Part shown: one piece after another, positions 53,614 to 61,499 of the stretch | How the letters are laid out: each line of letters opens with the position of its first letter | How positions within the stretch are numbered: position 1 is the first letter of the stretch | Assembly: GCF_009770985.1 (NCBI RefSeq) | Contig: NZ_WSRW01000003.1 | Span: forward strand, 605,275 to 669,274 | DNA length: 64,000 nucleotides | Origin: Mucilaginibacter lacusdianchii | GTDB taxonomy: Bacteria > Bacteroidota > Bacteroidia > Sphingobacteriales > Sphingobacteriaceae | Reading direction: 5' to 3' | Notes under the pieces: model-generated | Told to the model about the DNA's origin: nothing | The model's database searches: none | Seen by the model: only the letters and a program-made list of their open reading frames with translations | Made by a program: the position numbers and the translations under genes

Positions 53614-54129
53614 ATGAAAACGATATTATATGCAGGCTTAATTGCCATAGTCATTACCGCATGCCAATCAAAAGAAAACAAAGTGGCAGATAACGCTGTA
53701 GATAGCACTCAAACTACCACTGCTAATGTACAGGCACAATCAGATACCGCTAATGCCTATCACGCGTATCTGAAACTAAAAGATAATTTGGTAAAAGCGG
53801 ATGCTAAAGCTGCCCAGCAGTCGGCCCTGCAATTGGTAACGCCATTATCTAATATTAAAGGTTGCACCGAAGCCTCTGACATGGCAAAAAAGATTGCTGA
53901 AACGGCCGATGTTAAAGATCAGCGTACTGTGTTTCTTACTTTAAGTCAAGACATGATTCCGTTGGCTAAAGGTTATAAAACGAAATCAGCTCCCATCTAC
54001 GTAGCATATTGCCCAATGGCCGGGAACGGTAAAGGCGGTTATTGGCTTGCCGCCGAAAAGGAAATCAAGAACCCATATTACGGTGATGATATGTTGGAAT
54101 GCGGCGAAGTAAAGGAAGAAATTAAGTAA
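53614..54129 (+). CDS. DUF3347 lipoprotein
   Basis: A 171-residue exported protein (Cys at 17 in VITACQSK, a lipobox). The C-terminal 110 residues match DUF3347: the ending YVAYCPMAGNGKGGYWLAAE followed by KNPYYGDDMLECGEV is its signature, with Cys and Met residues that may bind metal. Related domains are found in copper-export adaptors. It is divergent from queA. Confidence 0.82.
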   Translation: MKTILYAGLIAIVITACQSKENKVADNAVDSTQTTTANVQAQSDTANAYHAYLKLKDNLVKADAKAAQQSALQLVTPLSNIKGCTEASDMAKKIAETADVKDQRTVFLTLSQDMIPLAKGYKTKSAPIYVAYCPMAGNGKGGYWLAAEKEIKNPYYGDDMLECGEVKEEIK

Positions 54130-54262
54130 CGACAAAGTAACTTTTGTTATCTTATAGTTAAAGCTGCGTATTTTGCAAACAAACGGGCGCAGTTCAAATT
54201 AATCTAGTATAAATTTCATGTTATAAAAACTACCGTGGCAAATGATTAATGACAGATTTAAT

Positions 54263-54270
54263 TACATTTG
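54263..54270 (+). promoter_or_regulatory. possible -7 promoter box of gltA
   Basis: TACATTTG, matching TAnnTTTG, 24 bases before the ATG at 54295. It implies a start site near 54276, which excludes an upstream TTG start at 54268. No good -33 box. Confidence 0.4.
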
Positions 54271-54294
54271 CTGCGGATACAACTATTTTATTCT

Positions 54295-55581
54295 ATGTCG
54301 GAAACAGCACAAATAAAAATCGGGGATAAAACCTTTGATTTACCTGTTATAGAGGGTACAGAAAACGAAAAAGCAATTGATATTTCAAAACTGCGCGACC
54401 TAACCGGATATGTTACACTTGACATTGGTTATAAAAATACCGGCGCTACTAAAAGCGCTATCACATTTTTAGATGGTGAGCAGGGCATTTTAAAATATCG
54501 CGGTTACCCAATTGAGCAGCTGGCCGAAAAATCAACTTTTATTGAAGTAGCGTATTTGCTGATTTATGGCGAATTGCCAACTGCCGATCAGCTGAAAGAT
54601 TTTGAATATCAAATTAGCCGTCATACGCTCGTACACGAGGACATGAAGAAATTTTTTGATGGCTTTCCGTCAAAATCACACCCAATGGGGCAGCTTTCTT
54701 CATTGATTGGTGCATTGGCTGCATTTAATCCTGAATCGCTGGAGCCGGGCCTGAGCAAAGAGATCATCAATCTGGAGATTGTGAAACTGATTGCAAAAAT
54801 GAGCACTATCGTTTCATGGATTTATAAAAAATCGCTGGGCCATCGCGTAAATTATCCGCAAAACAAATTCGATTACGTAACCAACTTTATGTACATGACA
54901 TTTAGCCAGGTTACCGAAGAGTACGAAATTGATCCGGTAGTTATCAGCGCCATGAACAAATTGCTGATTTTACATGCTGATCACGAGCAGAATTGTTCAA
55001 CTTCAACTGTACGCATTGTAGGCTCATCTGATGCTAATATTTATGCTTCTATTTCGGCCGGTATATCTGCCCTTTGGGGCCCGCTACATGGTGGCGCCAA
55101 CCAGGCTGTAATTGAAATGCTTGAAAAAATTAAGGCTGATGGCGGCGATACTGATAAATGGATTGCTAAAGCAAAAGACAAAAATGATCCATTCCGTTTG
55201 ATGGGCTTTGGTCACCGTGTGTACAAAAACTTTGACCCGCGCGCCAAAATTATCAAAAAAGCATGTGATGATATTCTGGAAAAATTAGGTGTGAACGACG
55301 AGGTGTTGGAAATTGCCAAACGCCTGGAAGAGGTAGCCCTAAAAGATCCATACTTTGTAGAACGCAAACTGTATCCAAACGTCGATTTCTACTCTGGTAT
55401 CATCTACCGTGCTTTAGGTTTTCCTACCGAAATGTTCACTGTACTATTTGCCTTAGGCCGTTTGCCAGGATGGATTGCACAGTGGAAAGAAATGAAGGAA
55501 AACAAAGAGCCAATTGGTCGCCCACGTCAAATTTACACTGGCGCTACCGATCGCGATTATACTGCAATTACTGAAAGATAA
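54295..55581 (+). CDS. gltA: citrate synthase
   Basis: Condenses acetyl-CoA and oxaloacetate at the start of the TCA cycle. The 428-residue enzyme is of the large type II form: ILHADHEQNCSTSTVRIVGS and PLHGGANQAV carry the active-site His residues, GFGHRVYKNFDPRA and KLYPNVDFYSGI the remaining substrate residues including the catalytic Asp. ATG 54295 (MSETAQIKIG) is preferred over TTG 54268. Followed by a good terminator. Confidence 0.96.
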   Translation: MSETAQIKIGDKTFDLPVIEGTENEKAIDISKLRDLTGYVTLDIGYKNTGATKSAITFLDGEQGILKYRGYPIEQLAEKSTFIEVAYLLIYGELPTADQLKDFEYQISRHTLVHEDMKKFFDGFPSKSHPMGQLSSLIGALAAFNPESLEPGLSKEIINLEIVKLIAKMSTIVSWIYKKSLGHRVNYPQNKFDYVTNFMYMTFSQVTEEYEIDPVVISAMNKLLILHADHEQNCSTSTVRIVGSSDANIYASISAGISALWGPLHGGANQAVIEMLEKIKADGGDTDKWIAKAKDKNDPFRLMGFGHRVYKNFDPRAKIIKKACDDILEKLGVNDEVLEIAKRLEEVALKDPYFVERKLYPNVDFYSGIIYRALGFPTEMFTVLFALGRLPGWIAQWKEMKENKEPIGRPRQIYTGATDRDYTAITER

Positions 55582-55601
55582 TTATTGATAATAAGATAAG
55601 G

Positions 55602-55633
55602 AGGGTTGACGAATGCAAAGTCAGCCCTTTTTT
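55602..55633 (+). terminator. terminator after gltA
   Basis: AGGGTTGAC at 55602-55610 pairs with GTCAGCCCT at 55620-55628 (one G-U), nine-base loop, then T-run. It lies just ahead of the GH43 start. Confidence 0.8.
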
Positions 55634-55650
55634 ATGCCTTTACTAACAAC

Positions 55651-56592
55651 ATGAAATATTATTTATTATTTGCTTTAGCTTTTATTTGCACTAGCACATT
55701 TGCCCAGCAAAACCCGGTACTGAGCGGTTGGTATGCCGACCCAGAAGGTATCAAGTATGGCGATACATATTGGATTTATCCAACCTATTCTGCTAAGTAC
55801 AAAGACCAGGTATTTATGGATGCTTTTTCATCCAAAGATTTAATCACTTGGACAAAGCACCCGCGTATTATTGATACCAGCGCTGTAAAATGGGCTAAAA
55901 TGGCTATGTGGGCTCCGGCTGTATTACAAAAAGGTAAAAGGTTTTACCTGTTTTTTGGTGCCAACGATATTCACCCTGGCGAAGTAGGTGGCATTGGCGT
56001 GGCTGTTGCTAAAAAGCCGGAAGGACCATACAAAGATTTGTTGGGTCACCCGCTAATTGACACTATTGTAAATGGTGCGCAGCCCATTGATCAGTATGTA
56101 TTTAAAGATACCGATGGTTCTTATTACATGTATTATGGTGGTTGGGGCCATTGTAACGTGGTTAAATTGAAATCTGACTTTTCAGGTATCCAACCATTGG
56201 CGGATGGCACACTGTATAAAGAAATTACACCAGATAAATATGTAGAGGGGCCTTACATGTTTAAGCGTAATAACAAGTACTACTTCATGTGGTCTGAAGG
56301 CGGCTGGACTGGCCCTGATTACAAGGTTGCCTATGCCATGTCAGATTCACCGATGGGGCCATTTAAACGTTTGTCTACCGTGCTGGAGCAAGATCCTAAA
56401 GTGGCTAAAGGAGCAGGGCACCATTCCGTTATTCACTCCGAAAAGGACGACAAGTATTACATAGTATACCATCGTCGCCCGTTAGACCAAACCGGCGCTA
56501 ATCAACGCGTAGTATGTTTGGATGAAATGTTTTTTGACAAAGAAGGACATATTTTGCCAGTGAAAATGACTTTTAGCTGGAAAGCTAAATAA
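55651..56592 (+). CDS. GH43 glycoside hydrolase (exported)
   Basis: A 313-residue secreted five-bladed beta-propeller hydrolase. Signal peptide MKYYLLFALAFICTSTFA is followed by NPVLSGWYADPEG. The catalytic base is D30 (YADPEG), the pKa modulator D147 (PIDQYVF) and the acid E199 (VEGPYMF), as in beta-xylosidase and arabinanase members. It would release xylose or arabinose from plant polysaccharides. The frame is open from 55606; ATG 55651 starts the signal. It is followed 54 bases on by an esterase gene. Confidence 0.9.
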   Translation: MKYYLLFALAFICTSTFAQQNPVLSGWYADPEGIKYGDTYWIYPTYSAKYKDQVFMDAFSSKDLITWTKHPRIIDTSAVKWAKMAMWAPAVLQKGKRFYLFFGANDIHPGEVGGIGVAVAKKPEGPYKDLLGHPLIDTIVNGAQPIDQYVFKDTDGSYYMYYGGWGHCNVVKLKSDFSGIQPLADGTLYKEITPDKYVEGPYMFKRNNKYYFMWSEGGWTGPDYKVAYAMSDSPMGPFKRLSTVLEQDPKVAKGAGHHSVIHSEKDDKYYIVYHRRPLDQTGANQRVVCLDEMFFDKEGHILPVKMTFSWKAK

Positions 56593-56646
56593 TGCCGTTC
56601 CACATTTTTGGCAAGGCAATTGCACAGATGGCCAAAAGTAAGCGAG

Positions 56647-57429
56647 ATGGACGGAGAATTTACCCAGCAAAACGAAGAACACCACACGGTTAGTCCGCAG
56701 GTACATATATTAGATGAACACTTTTACATACCCGAGCTGCAAACGCAGCGTCGGGTATGGCTTTATTTGCCTGCCGATTACGAAACGTCGGATAAACACT
56801 ATCCCGTTATTTATATGCAGGACGGTCAAAATCTGTTTGACCAATATACCGCCAGCTACCAGGAGTGGGGCGTAGACGAAATGATGGACGGTTTGTTTCA
56901 AGATCATTCCTGCATCATAGTAGCTGTAGACCACGGTGAAGAAAACCGTATCAGCGAGTATAACCCTTATACCACCGAACATGGCGAAGGCAGGGGCGAT
57001 GCTTATGTTACATTCCTAGTAAATACACTTAAGCCCTTTATAGATGGTGAGTACCGCACGCAAACTGATGCCAAGTGTACCGCTATTGCAGGCAGTTCAC
57101 TGGGCGGATTGATTGCCATGTATGCCGCTTTAAGACATCCTGAAGTGTTTGGCAACGCCGGAATATTTTCGCCGGCGTTTTGGATAGCTAAAGAGATTTA
57201 CGCCTTTGCACTTGAACAAAGTAACCTAACCAACTCCCGCTTTTATTTTGTATGCGGTGATTCTGAAAGCGACGACATGGTAGGCGACATGCAAGGCATG
57301 GCCGAAATTGTACAAGAAAAGGTTGCTGCGCCCGAACAGGTAAATCTGCAAATCATACCCGGCGCTGGTCATAACGAACAACAATGGCACGATGATTTTC
57401 CGGCTTTTTATGAATGGTTAGGATTTTGA
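56647..57429 (+). CDS. enterochelin-esterase-like alpha/beta hydrolase
   Basis: A 260-residue alpha/beta hydrolase. RRVWLYLPADYETSDKHYPV at the start, VIYMQDGQNLFD and the nucleophile Ser in AGSSLGGLIAMYAAL (GxSxGG) are typical of the esterase D/Fes-like family; the His is in GAGHNEQQW. It has no clear signal. It may deacetylate sugars in step with the GH43 gene upstream, but that is inference. The TTG at 56608 is not a likely start; ATG 56647 is. Confidence 0.82.
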   Translation: MDGEFTQQNEEHHTVSPQVHILDEHFYIPELQTQRRVWLYLPADYETSDKHYPVIYMQDGQNLFDQYTASYQEWGVDEMMDGLFQDHSCIIVAVDHGEENRISEYNPYTTEHGEGRGDAYVTFLVNTLKPFIDGEYRTQTDAKCTAIAGSSLGGLIAMYAALRHPEVFGNAGIFSPAFWIAKEIYAFALEQSNLTNSRFYFVCGDSESDDMVGDMQGMAEIVQEKVAAPEQVNLQIIPGAGHNEQQWHDDFPAFYEWLGF

Positions 57430-57507
57430 GAGGACGAGCGAGGGTAGATGGTATAGTTTAATGGTATGCAGCGCGCTCTTTTTTACGAGCGCAAATTTTA
57501 GAATAAA

Positions 57508-57837
57508 TTATTGTACAAGTATGTCTTCAATGGAATAGCGATACTGATCATCAACGAATCTAATATTGCTAACCATAGACAAGTCACTTCTTTCATTGTC
57601 ATACCATAATGGAAAATCGATATCACAATAAGTTTCCGATAACCGATAAACGCGCATAAGATCCAGTGCCGAATCAGGAAAATGACTTATACGTCCGGGA
57701 TAGTCTTCAATGCCTTCCTTAATTTGCTCTACATTCAATCTTTTCTCAAAATCATTCTCGTACACTTCTTGGTAATTACCGTCGATAAGTTTGGAAACAA
57801 CATTCTTGAGAACACTACGAATCACCAAGTCGTTCAT
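57508..57837 (-). CDS. DUF7668-like small protein
   Basis: A 109-residue acidic protein. The pattern EDYPGRISHFPDSALDLMRVY followed by CDIDFPLWYDNERSDLSM resembles DUF7668, a family often found near polymorphic toxins and suspected to be immunity proteins. The assignment rests on motif recall, so it is tentative. It is cytoplasmic. It sits alone between an esterase and a large amidohydrolase; no toxin gene is seen next to it. Confidence 0.55.
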   Translation of the reverse strand: MNDLVIRSVLKNVVSKLIDGNYQEVYENDFEKRLNVEQIKEGIEDYPGRISHFPDSALDLMRVYRLSETYCDIDFPLWYDNERSDLSMVSNIRFVDDQYRYSIEDILVQ

Positions 57838-57957
57838 GCGTTTGTATACAGATTTTTTTAAAAAAAACGGTTATATAACTTTTACAAGTTTAGAAGAGCA
57901 ACGGACTCTTAACCTCAAACTTACCAATTGAAATTGTCGTTGTATTGAAAGTCCGAG

Positions 57958-57979
57958 TTAACTTTATGTATAAAGTTAA
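57958..57979. repeat. 22-base perfect palindromic stem-loop
   Basis: TTAACTTTA at 57958-57966 pairs exactly with TAAAGTTAA at 57971-57979 around TGTA. There is no T-run, so it is more like an operator or a short hairpin than a terminator. It lies 121 bases ahead of the DUF7668-like start and 48 bases past the amidohydrolase stop. Confidence 0.5.
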
Positions 57980-58027
57980 GCTCCGCCTCTGACTTGAATC
58001 CTAAACCTCTTGGTATTGAGCTATTAA

Positions 58028-61000
58028 TCAATTCCCATCCTCAACCCCAAACAAATACGTTTCCGTATTGCCCACCGGCATGTTAAATAAATCGCCTCGG
58101 TTGAGCTGCCACCAAAAACGCGTGCGGGGTTTTTCGGTGTTGCCGGTTTCGTTCATCGAATCGGAATCGTACAAACGACCGTTTACCATCACGTATTTGA
58201 TGCTTTCGCTGTTGCGGATGTCGTCCAAAGGATTCTGGTTCAATACCACGAGGTCGGCCAATTTGCCTACTTCCAGTGAGCCTATTTCTTTGTCCATACC
58301 TAAATAAGCCGCTCCGTTAATGGTAGCGCAACGCAAGGCTTGCAGTGGCGACATGCCGCCTTGAGACAGCATCCACAACTCCCAATGGGCACCCAAGCCC
58401 TGTATCTGGCCGTGGGCACCTAGGTTTACTTTAGTGCCGCCGTCGGCAATTTGCTTCACATATTTGGATATTTCAATATGGCCGTAATCGCCGTATTCAG
58501 ATGTTGTACGGCGGCGTGATCGTGCATCAATAACAGAAGGAGGCGTGAAGCTGAGCATGTGTTCGTTTTTCCAAACCTCGGTACGGTCGTACCAATAGTT
58601 TTCACCAAACTGGGTACCGTAGGCGACAATCAAAGTTGGTGTATAAGCTGTTTTGCTGGCATTCCATAAGGTTTTTACGTCTTTGTAAACCGGCCAAACG
58701 GGTATGTTGTGCTCAATACCGGTATGGCCGTCTAAAATCTCGTTCATGTTAGTAAAAAAGGTTGAGCCGCCTTCTGGTACAACTTCCATCTGCAAATCGC
58801 GGGCAGCTTCTATAATTTGCTGACGCTGCTCGCGGCGTGGCTGGTTATAGCTTTTCACTGAAAAGGCACCTACCGCCTTTAACCGGCACAGGTGTGATTT
58901 AGCGTCTTCAAAGCTGTTGATTACCGCTTTAAAGTCACCGTCGGCACCATACAATATAGTTCCTGTAGAGTACACCCGCGGACCAACCATACGGCCGGCC
59001 TTTAACATTTCCGATTGACTAAAAACCATCTCGGTATTGCTTGATGGGTCATGCGCAGTAGTTACGCCAAAAGAAAGGTTGGCATAGTAACTCCAGTCCT
59101 GTTGTGGGGATATACCGTCCGGGCTGGTGCGCAAATGTGAATGCACATCTACTATACCGGGTATAATAGTTTTACCGGCTATGTTATAAACCTTGGCATC
59201 GGCTGGCGGCTGTACATCTTTACCTATGGCTACAATAGCGTTCCGGTCTATCACAATAGTGCCTTTCTCAATTACTTCGTCGCCCTTCATGGTGATGATG
59301 CGCGCATTGGTAAAAGCAATTTTACCCGTAGGTACATCCGATTTTAAACGCAAGCCAATATCGATACCAGCAGTATCAGCCGCCGGAACTTTTTCGTCAT
59401 TACTTTCGATAAAAGAAAACGCATTCCGAATATCACGACTGTAATAGCGTGAACCTAGCGTCCATATCAGCTTTTGGCTGTCTTTACTCCAATGCAGGTA
59501 AGTACCGGCATCGCGGGTAAGGCGGCTTAGTGGTAATGATTTGTTAGTGGCCGATAGTTCCTGTGCATTGCCTGTCCATGTCATGGGCGTAATGTAGCAG
59601 TTGTACAATTCGGTAAATGCCATCCACTTCCCGTCGGGACTTGGCGCAAATTGCGTAGCATAGGTAGATGTATATAGCGTTTTTCCATTGGCACCACTCA
59701 GGTCAATCACTTTAAAAGCTTTTTTGTCGCCTTCGCTGCTTTGATAATATAGCTTAGCGTCGTCGGCCGAAAATTGCGGACGAATGCCATTGTTGATAAC
59801 CAACTGTGGCGTACCGCCCGTTGCAGCAATAACATAAATACCTGGATTTTTGCCAAAGGCAAAGCCTAGTACTTCATTACCCTCTCCTTTGCGGTACACC
59901 ACTTTATCGCCTTTGTTCGAAAATTTTGGCGAATAGTAAAAGCCACGGTCAGGCGTTAAGCGCGTGACGTGATGCGATGTCAGATCAATTACATTCACAG
60001 CCCCTTTTAGCTCATCGCTCCAACTGGTGTACACTAACGATTGCCCATCCGGGCTAAACGATGGTTCAAATTCAAACTCGGACGTGGTGGTTATACGCTC
60101 GGGTTTACCGGCAGGCAAGTCTTTAACATAAATGTAACCGGCTGCGTTGAAAGCTATGCGTTTACCATCAGGCGAGGTGGCTGCCTGGCGAATCATTTTT
60201 ACCGTAAACTCGTCTTGAAACACTTTCTGCGGAAAGTGTACAGCATCGGCAATAGCTTGCTGTGAAGTTACCTCGAACGGAATATTGATTGCACTTAGCG
60301 TATTAACGTCCAAGTTCCAAATTTTTCCTTTAGCATAAAATATCAGGTGCTGATTGTCGGGTGTCCAGTCAAAATTAGGATAGGTGCCAAATATGGCCCA
60401 GGTTTCCTGCTGATCATGTGATAGTTCATCATATACCGGCCACTCTTCGCCGGTTTGCAGGTTATGTACATATAAAACTGATTTTAACCGCACACGTTTA
60501 ACAAACGCCATGTAGGTGCCGTCGGGAGATATTTGTGGCCTGCAAGCGCCGCCGCTGCCGCCAGTTACGGTTTGAATTTCGCCGGTTTGTCGGTTAAGCC
60601 TTTCAATGGCATAAATGCCCTGATTGGGATCTTTGTTGTATTGAAAGAAAGGACCCGACGTAATATCTTCACTCCAATAAACGTATTTCCCATCTGGTGA
60701 TATAACAGGTTCGCCAGCGTCTTGCTGGTCGTTTTTGCGTTTGGTGAGTTGGATGCCATCGCCACCGGTTTTATGGTACATCCACATTTCACCAGCACCC
60801 AAAGAGCGGGCGGCGGTATAATGTTTACGCGCTACGATATAATTTCCGTCGGGCGTCCAGGCGGGGTTGTTCAATAATCTGAAGTTCTCCTTAGTTACAG
60901 GGCGTCTGCTAGCACCGTCTGCACCCATTATCCATATATTATCGGCACCATCGCGGTCGCTGGTGTAGGCAATCTGTTTGCCGTCGGGACTAAATCTAGG

Positions 61001-61255
61001 CTGTACATCCCAAGCCCGGCCGCCCGAAATCAGCGTAGCTTTACCGCCGGTGATGGGCATGGTATAAATATCACCCAGTAAATCAAAAGCAATAGTTTTA
61101 CCATCGGGGCTTACATCCAGGTTCATCCAGGTGCCTTCGTCGGTAGTTATATTTACTTTTTTAGTTGGCGTTTGTGATGTTTCTATATTCCACTTTTGCG
61201 CATATGTATAAGCCGAGATGCTACAAAAGAATAAAAGAGAGTAGACTGCTTTCAT
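58028..61255 (-). CDS. TolB-like beta-propeller fused to amidohydrolase
   Basis: A 1075-residue exported protein (signal MKAVYSLLFFCSISAYTYA). Residues about 30-640 hold many PD40/WD40-like propeller repeats of the TolB type (e.g. PRFSPDGKQIAYTSDRDG). Residues about 680-1060 are an amidohydrolase with the metal site IPGIVDVHSHLR (HxH), then GIEHNIP and HGQIQGLGAHWE. The combination is known in Bacteroidota; the propeller may bind a peptide or wall fragment. The substrate is unknown. The frame is open to 61294 but ATG 61255 begins the signal. Confidence 0.88.
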   Translation of the reverse strand: MKAVYSLLFFCSISAYTYAQKWNIETSQTPTKKVNITTDEGTWMNLDVSPDGKTIAFDLLGDIYTMPITGGKATLISGGRAWDVQPRFSPDGKQIAYTSDRDGADNIWIMGADGASRRPVTKENFRLLNNPAWTPDGNYIVARKHYTAARSLGAGEMWMYHKTGGDGIQLTKRKNDQQDAGEPVISPDGKYVYWSEDITSGPFFQYNKDPNQGIYAIERLNRQTGEIQTVTGGSGGACRPQISPDGTYMAFVKRVRLKSVLYVHNLQTGEEWPVYDELSHDQQETWAIFGTYPNFDWTPDNQHLIFYAKGKIWNLDVNTLSAINIPFEVTSQQAIADAVHFPQKVFQDEFTVKMIRQAATSPDGKRIAFNAAGYIYVKDLPAGKPERITTTSEFEFEPSFSPDGQSLVYTSWSDELKGAVNVIDLTSHHVTRLTPDRGFYYSPKFSNKGDKVVYRKGEGNEVLGFAFGKNPGIYVIAATGGTPQLVINNGIRPQFSADDAKLYYQSSEGDKKAFKVIDLSGANGKTLYTSTYATQFAPSPDGKWMAFTELYNCYITPMTWTGNAQELSATNKSLPLSRLTRDAGTYLHWSKDSQKLIWTLGSRYYSRDIRNAFSFIESNDEKVPAADTAGIDIGLRLKSDVPTGKIAFTNARIITMKGDEVIEKGTIVIDRNAIVAIGKDVQPPADAKVYNIAGKTIIPGIVDVHSHLRTSPDGISPQQDWSYYANLSFGVTTAHDPSSNTEMVFSQSEMLKAGRMVGPRVYSTGTILYGADGDFKAVINSFEDAKSHLCRLKAVGAFSVKSYNQPRREQRQQIIEAARDLQMEVVPEGGSTFFTNMNEILDGHTGIEHNIPVWPVYKDVKTLWNASKTAYTPTLIVAYGTQFGENYWYDRTEVWKNEHMLSFTPPSVIDARSRRRTTSEYGDYGHIEISKYVKQIADGGTKVNLGAHGQIQGLGAHWELWMLSQGGMSPLQALRCATINGAAYLGMDKEIGSLEVGKLADLVVLNQNPLDDIRNSESIKYVMVNGRLYDSDSMNETGNTEKPRTRFWWQLNRGDLFNMPVGNTETYLFGVEDGN

Positions 61256-61499
61256 CAAAAAGGTGGTTTGATGCGAAAATAACAAAAAGCCCATTATCCG
61301 GAATTGTATTGTAACAGAATACCCAGTTTAGGTAAGATAATGACAGATGGGTTACTTGTGTAGACAGCACACTGCTATTACAAAAATTTATACATTACTC
61401 CAACCTGAATTTGTTTTTAAATAATTGTAACAAATAAGCTATATGCTTTAAATGAGTAAGTGTTAACGTACATTTAGTTCAAAATTTTTAAAGTTGAAT

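Noticed and set aside
54268..54294. TTG-initiated extension of citrate synthase.
   Set aside because: The -7 box at 54263-54270 would place the start site after this TTG; the ATG at 54295 fits homologues.
57444..57492. A tRNA-like fragment: TAGTTTAATGGTA looks like the D-arm of tRNA-Gly, followed by a GCGCTC/GAGCGC hairpin.
   Set aside because: No acceptor stem, no anticodon arm of the right length and no T-arm can be built around it. The hairpin has its T-run in the loop and is a poor terminator. Chance or an old remnant.
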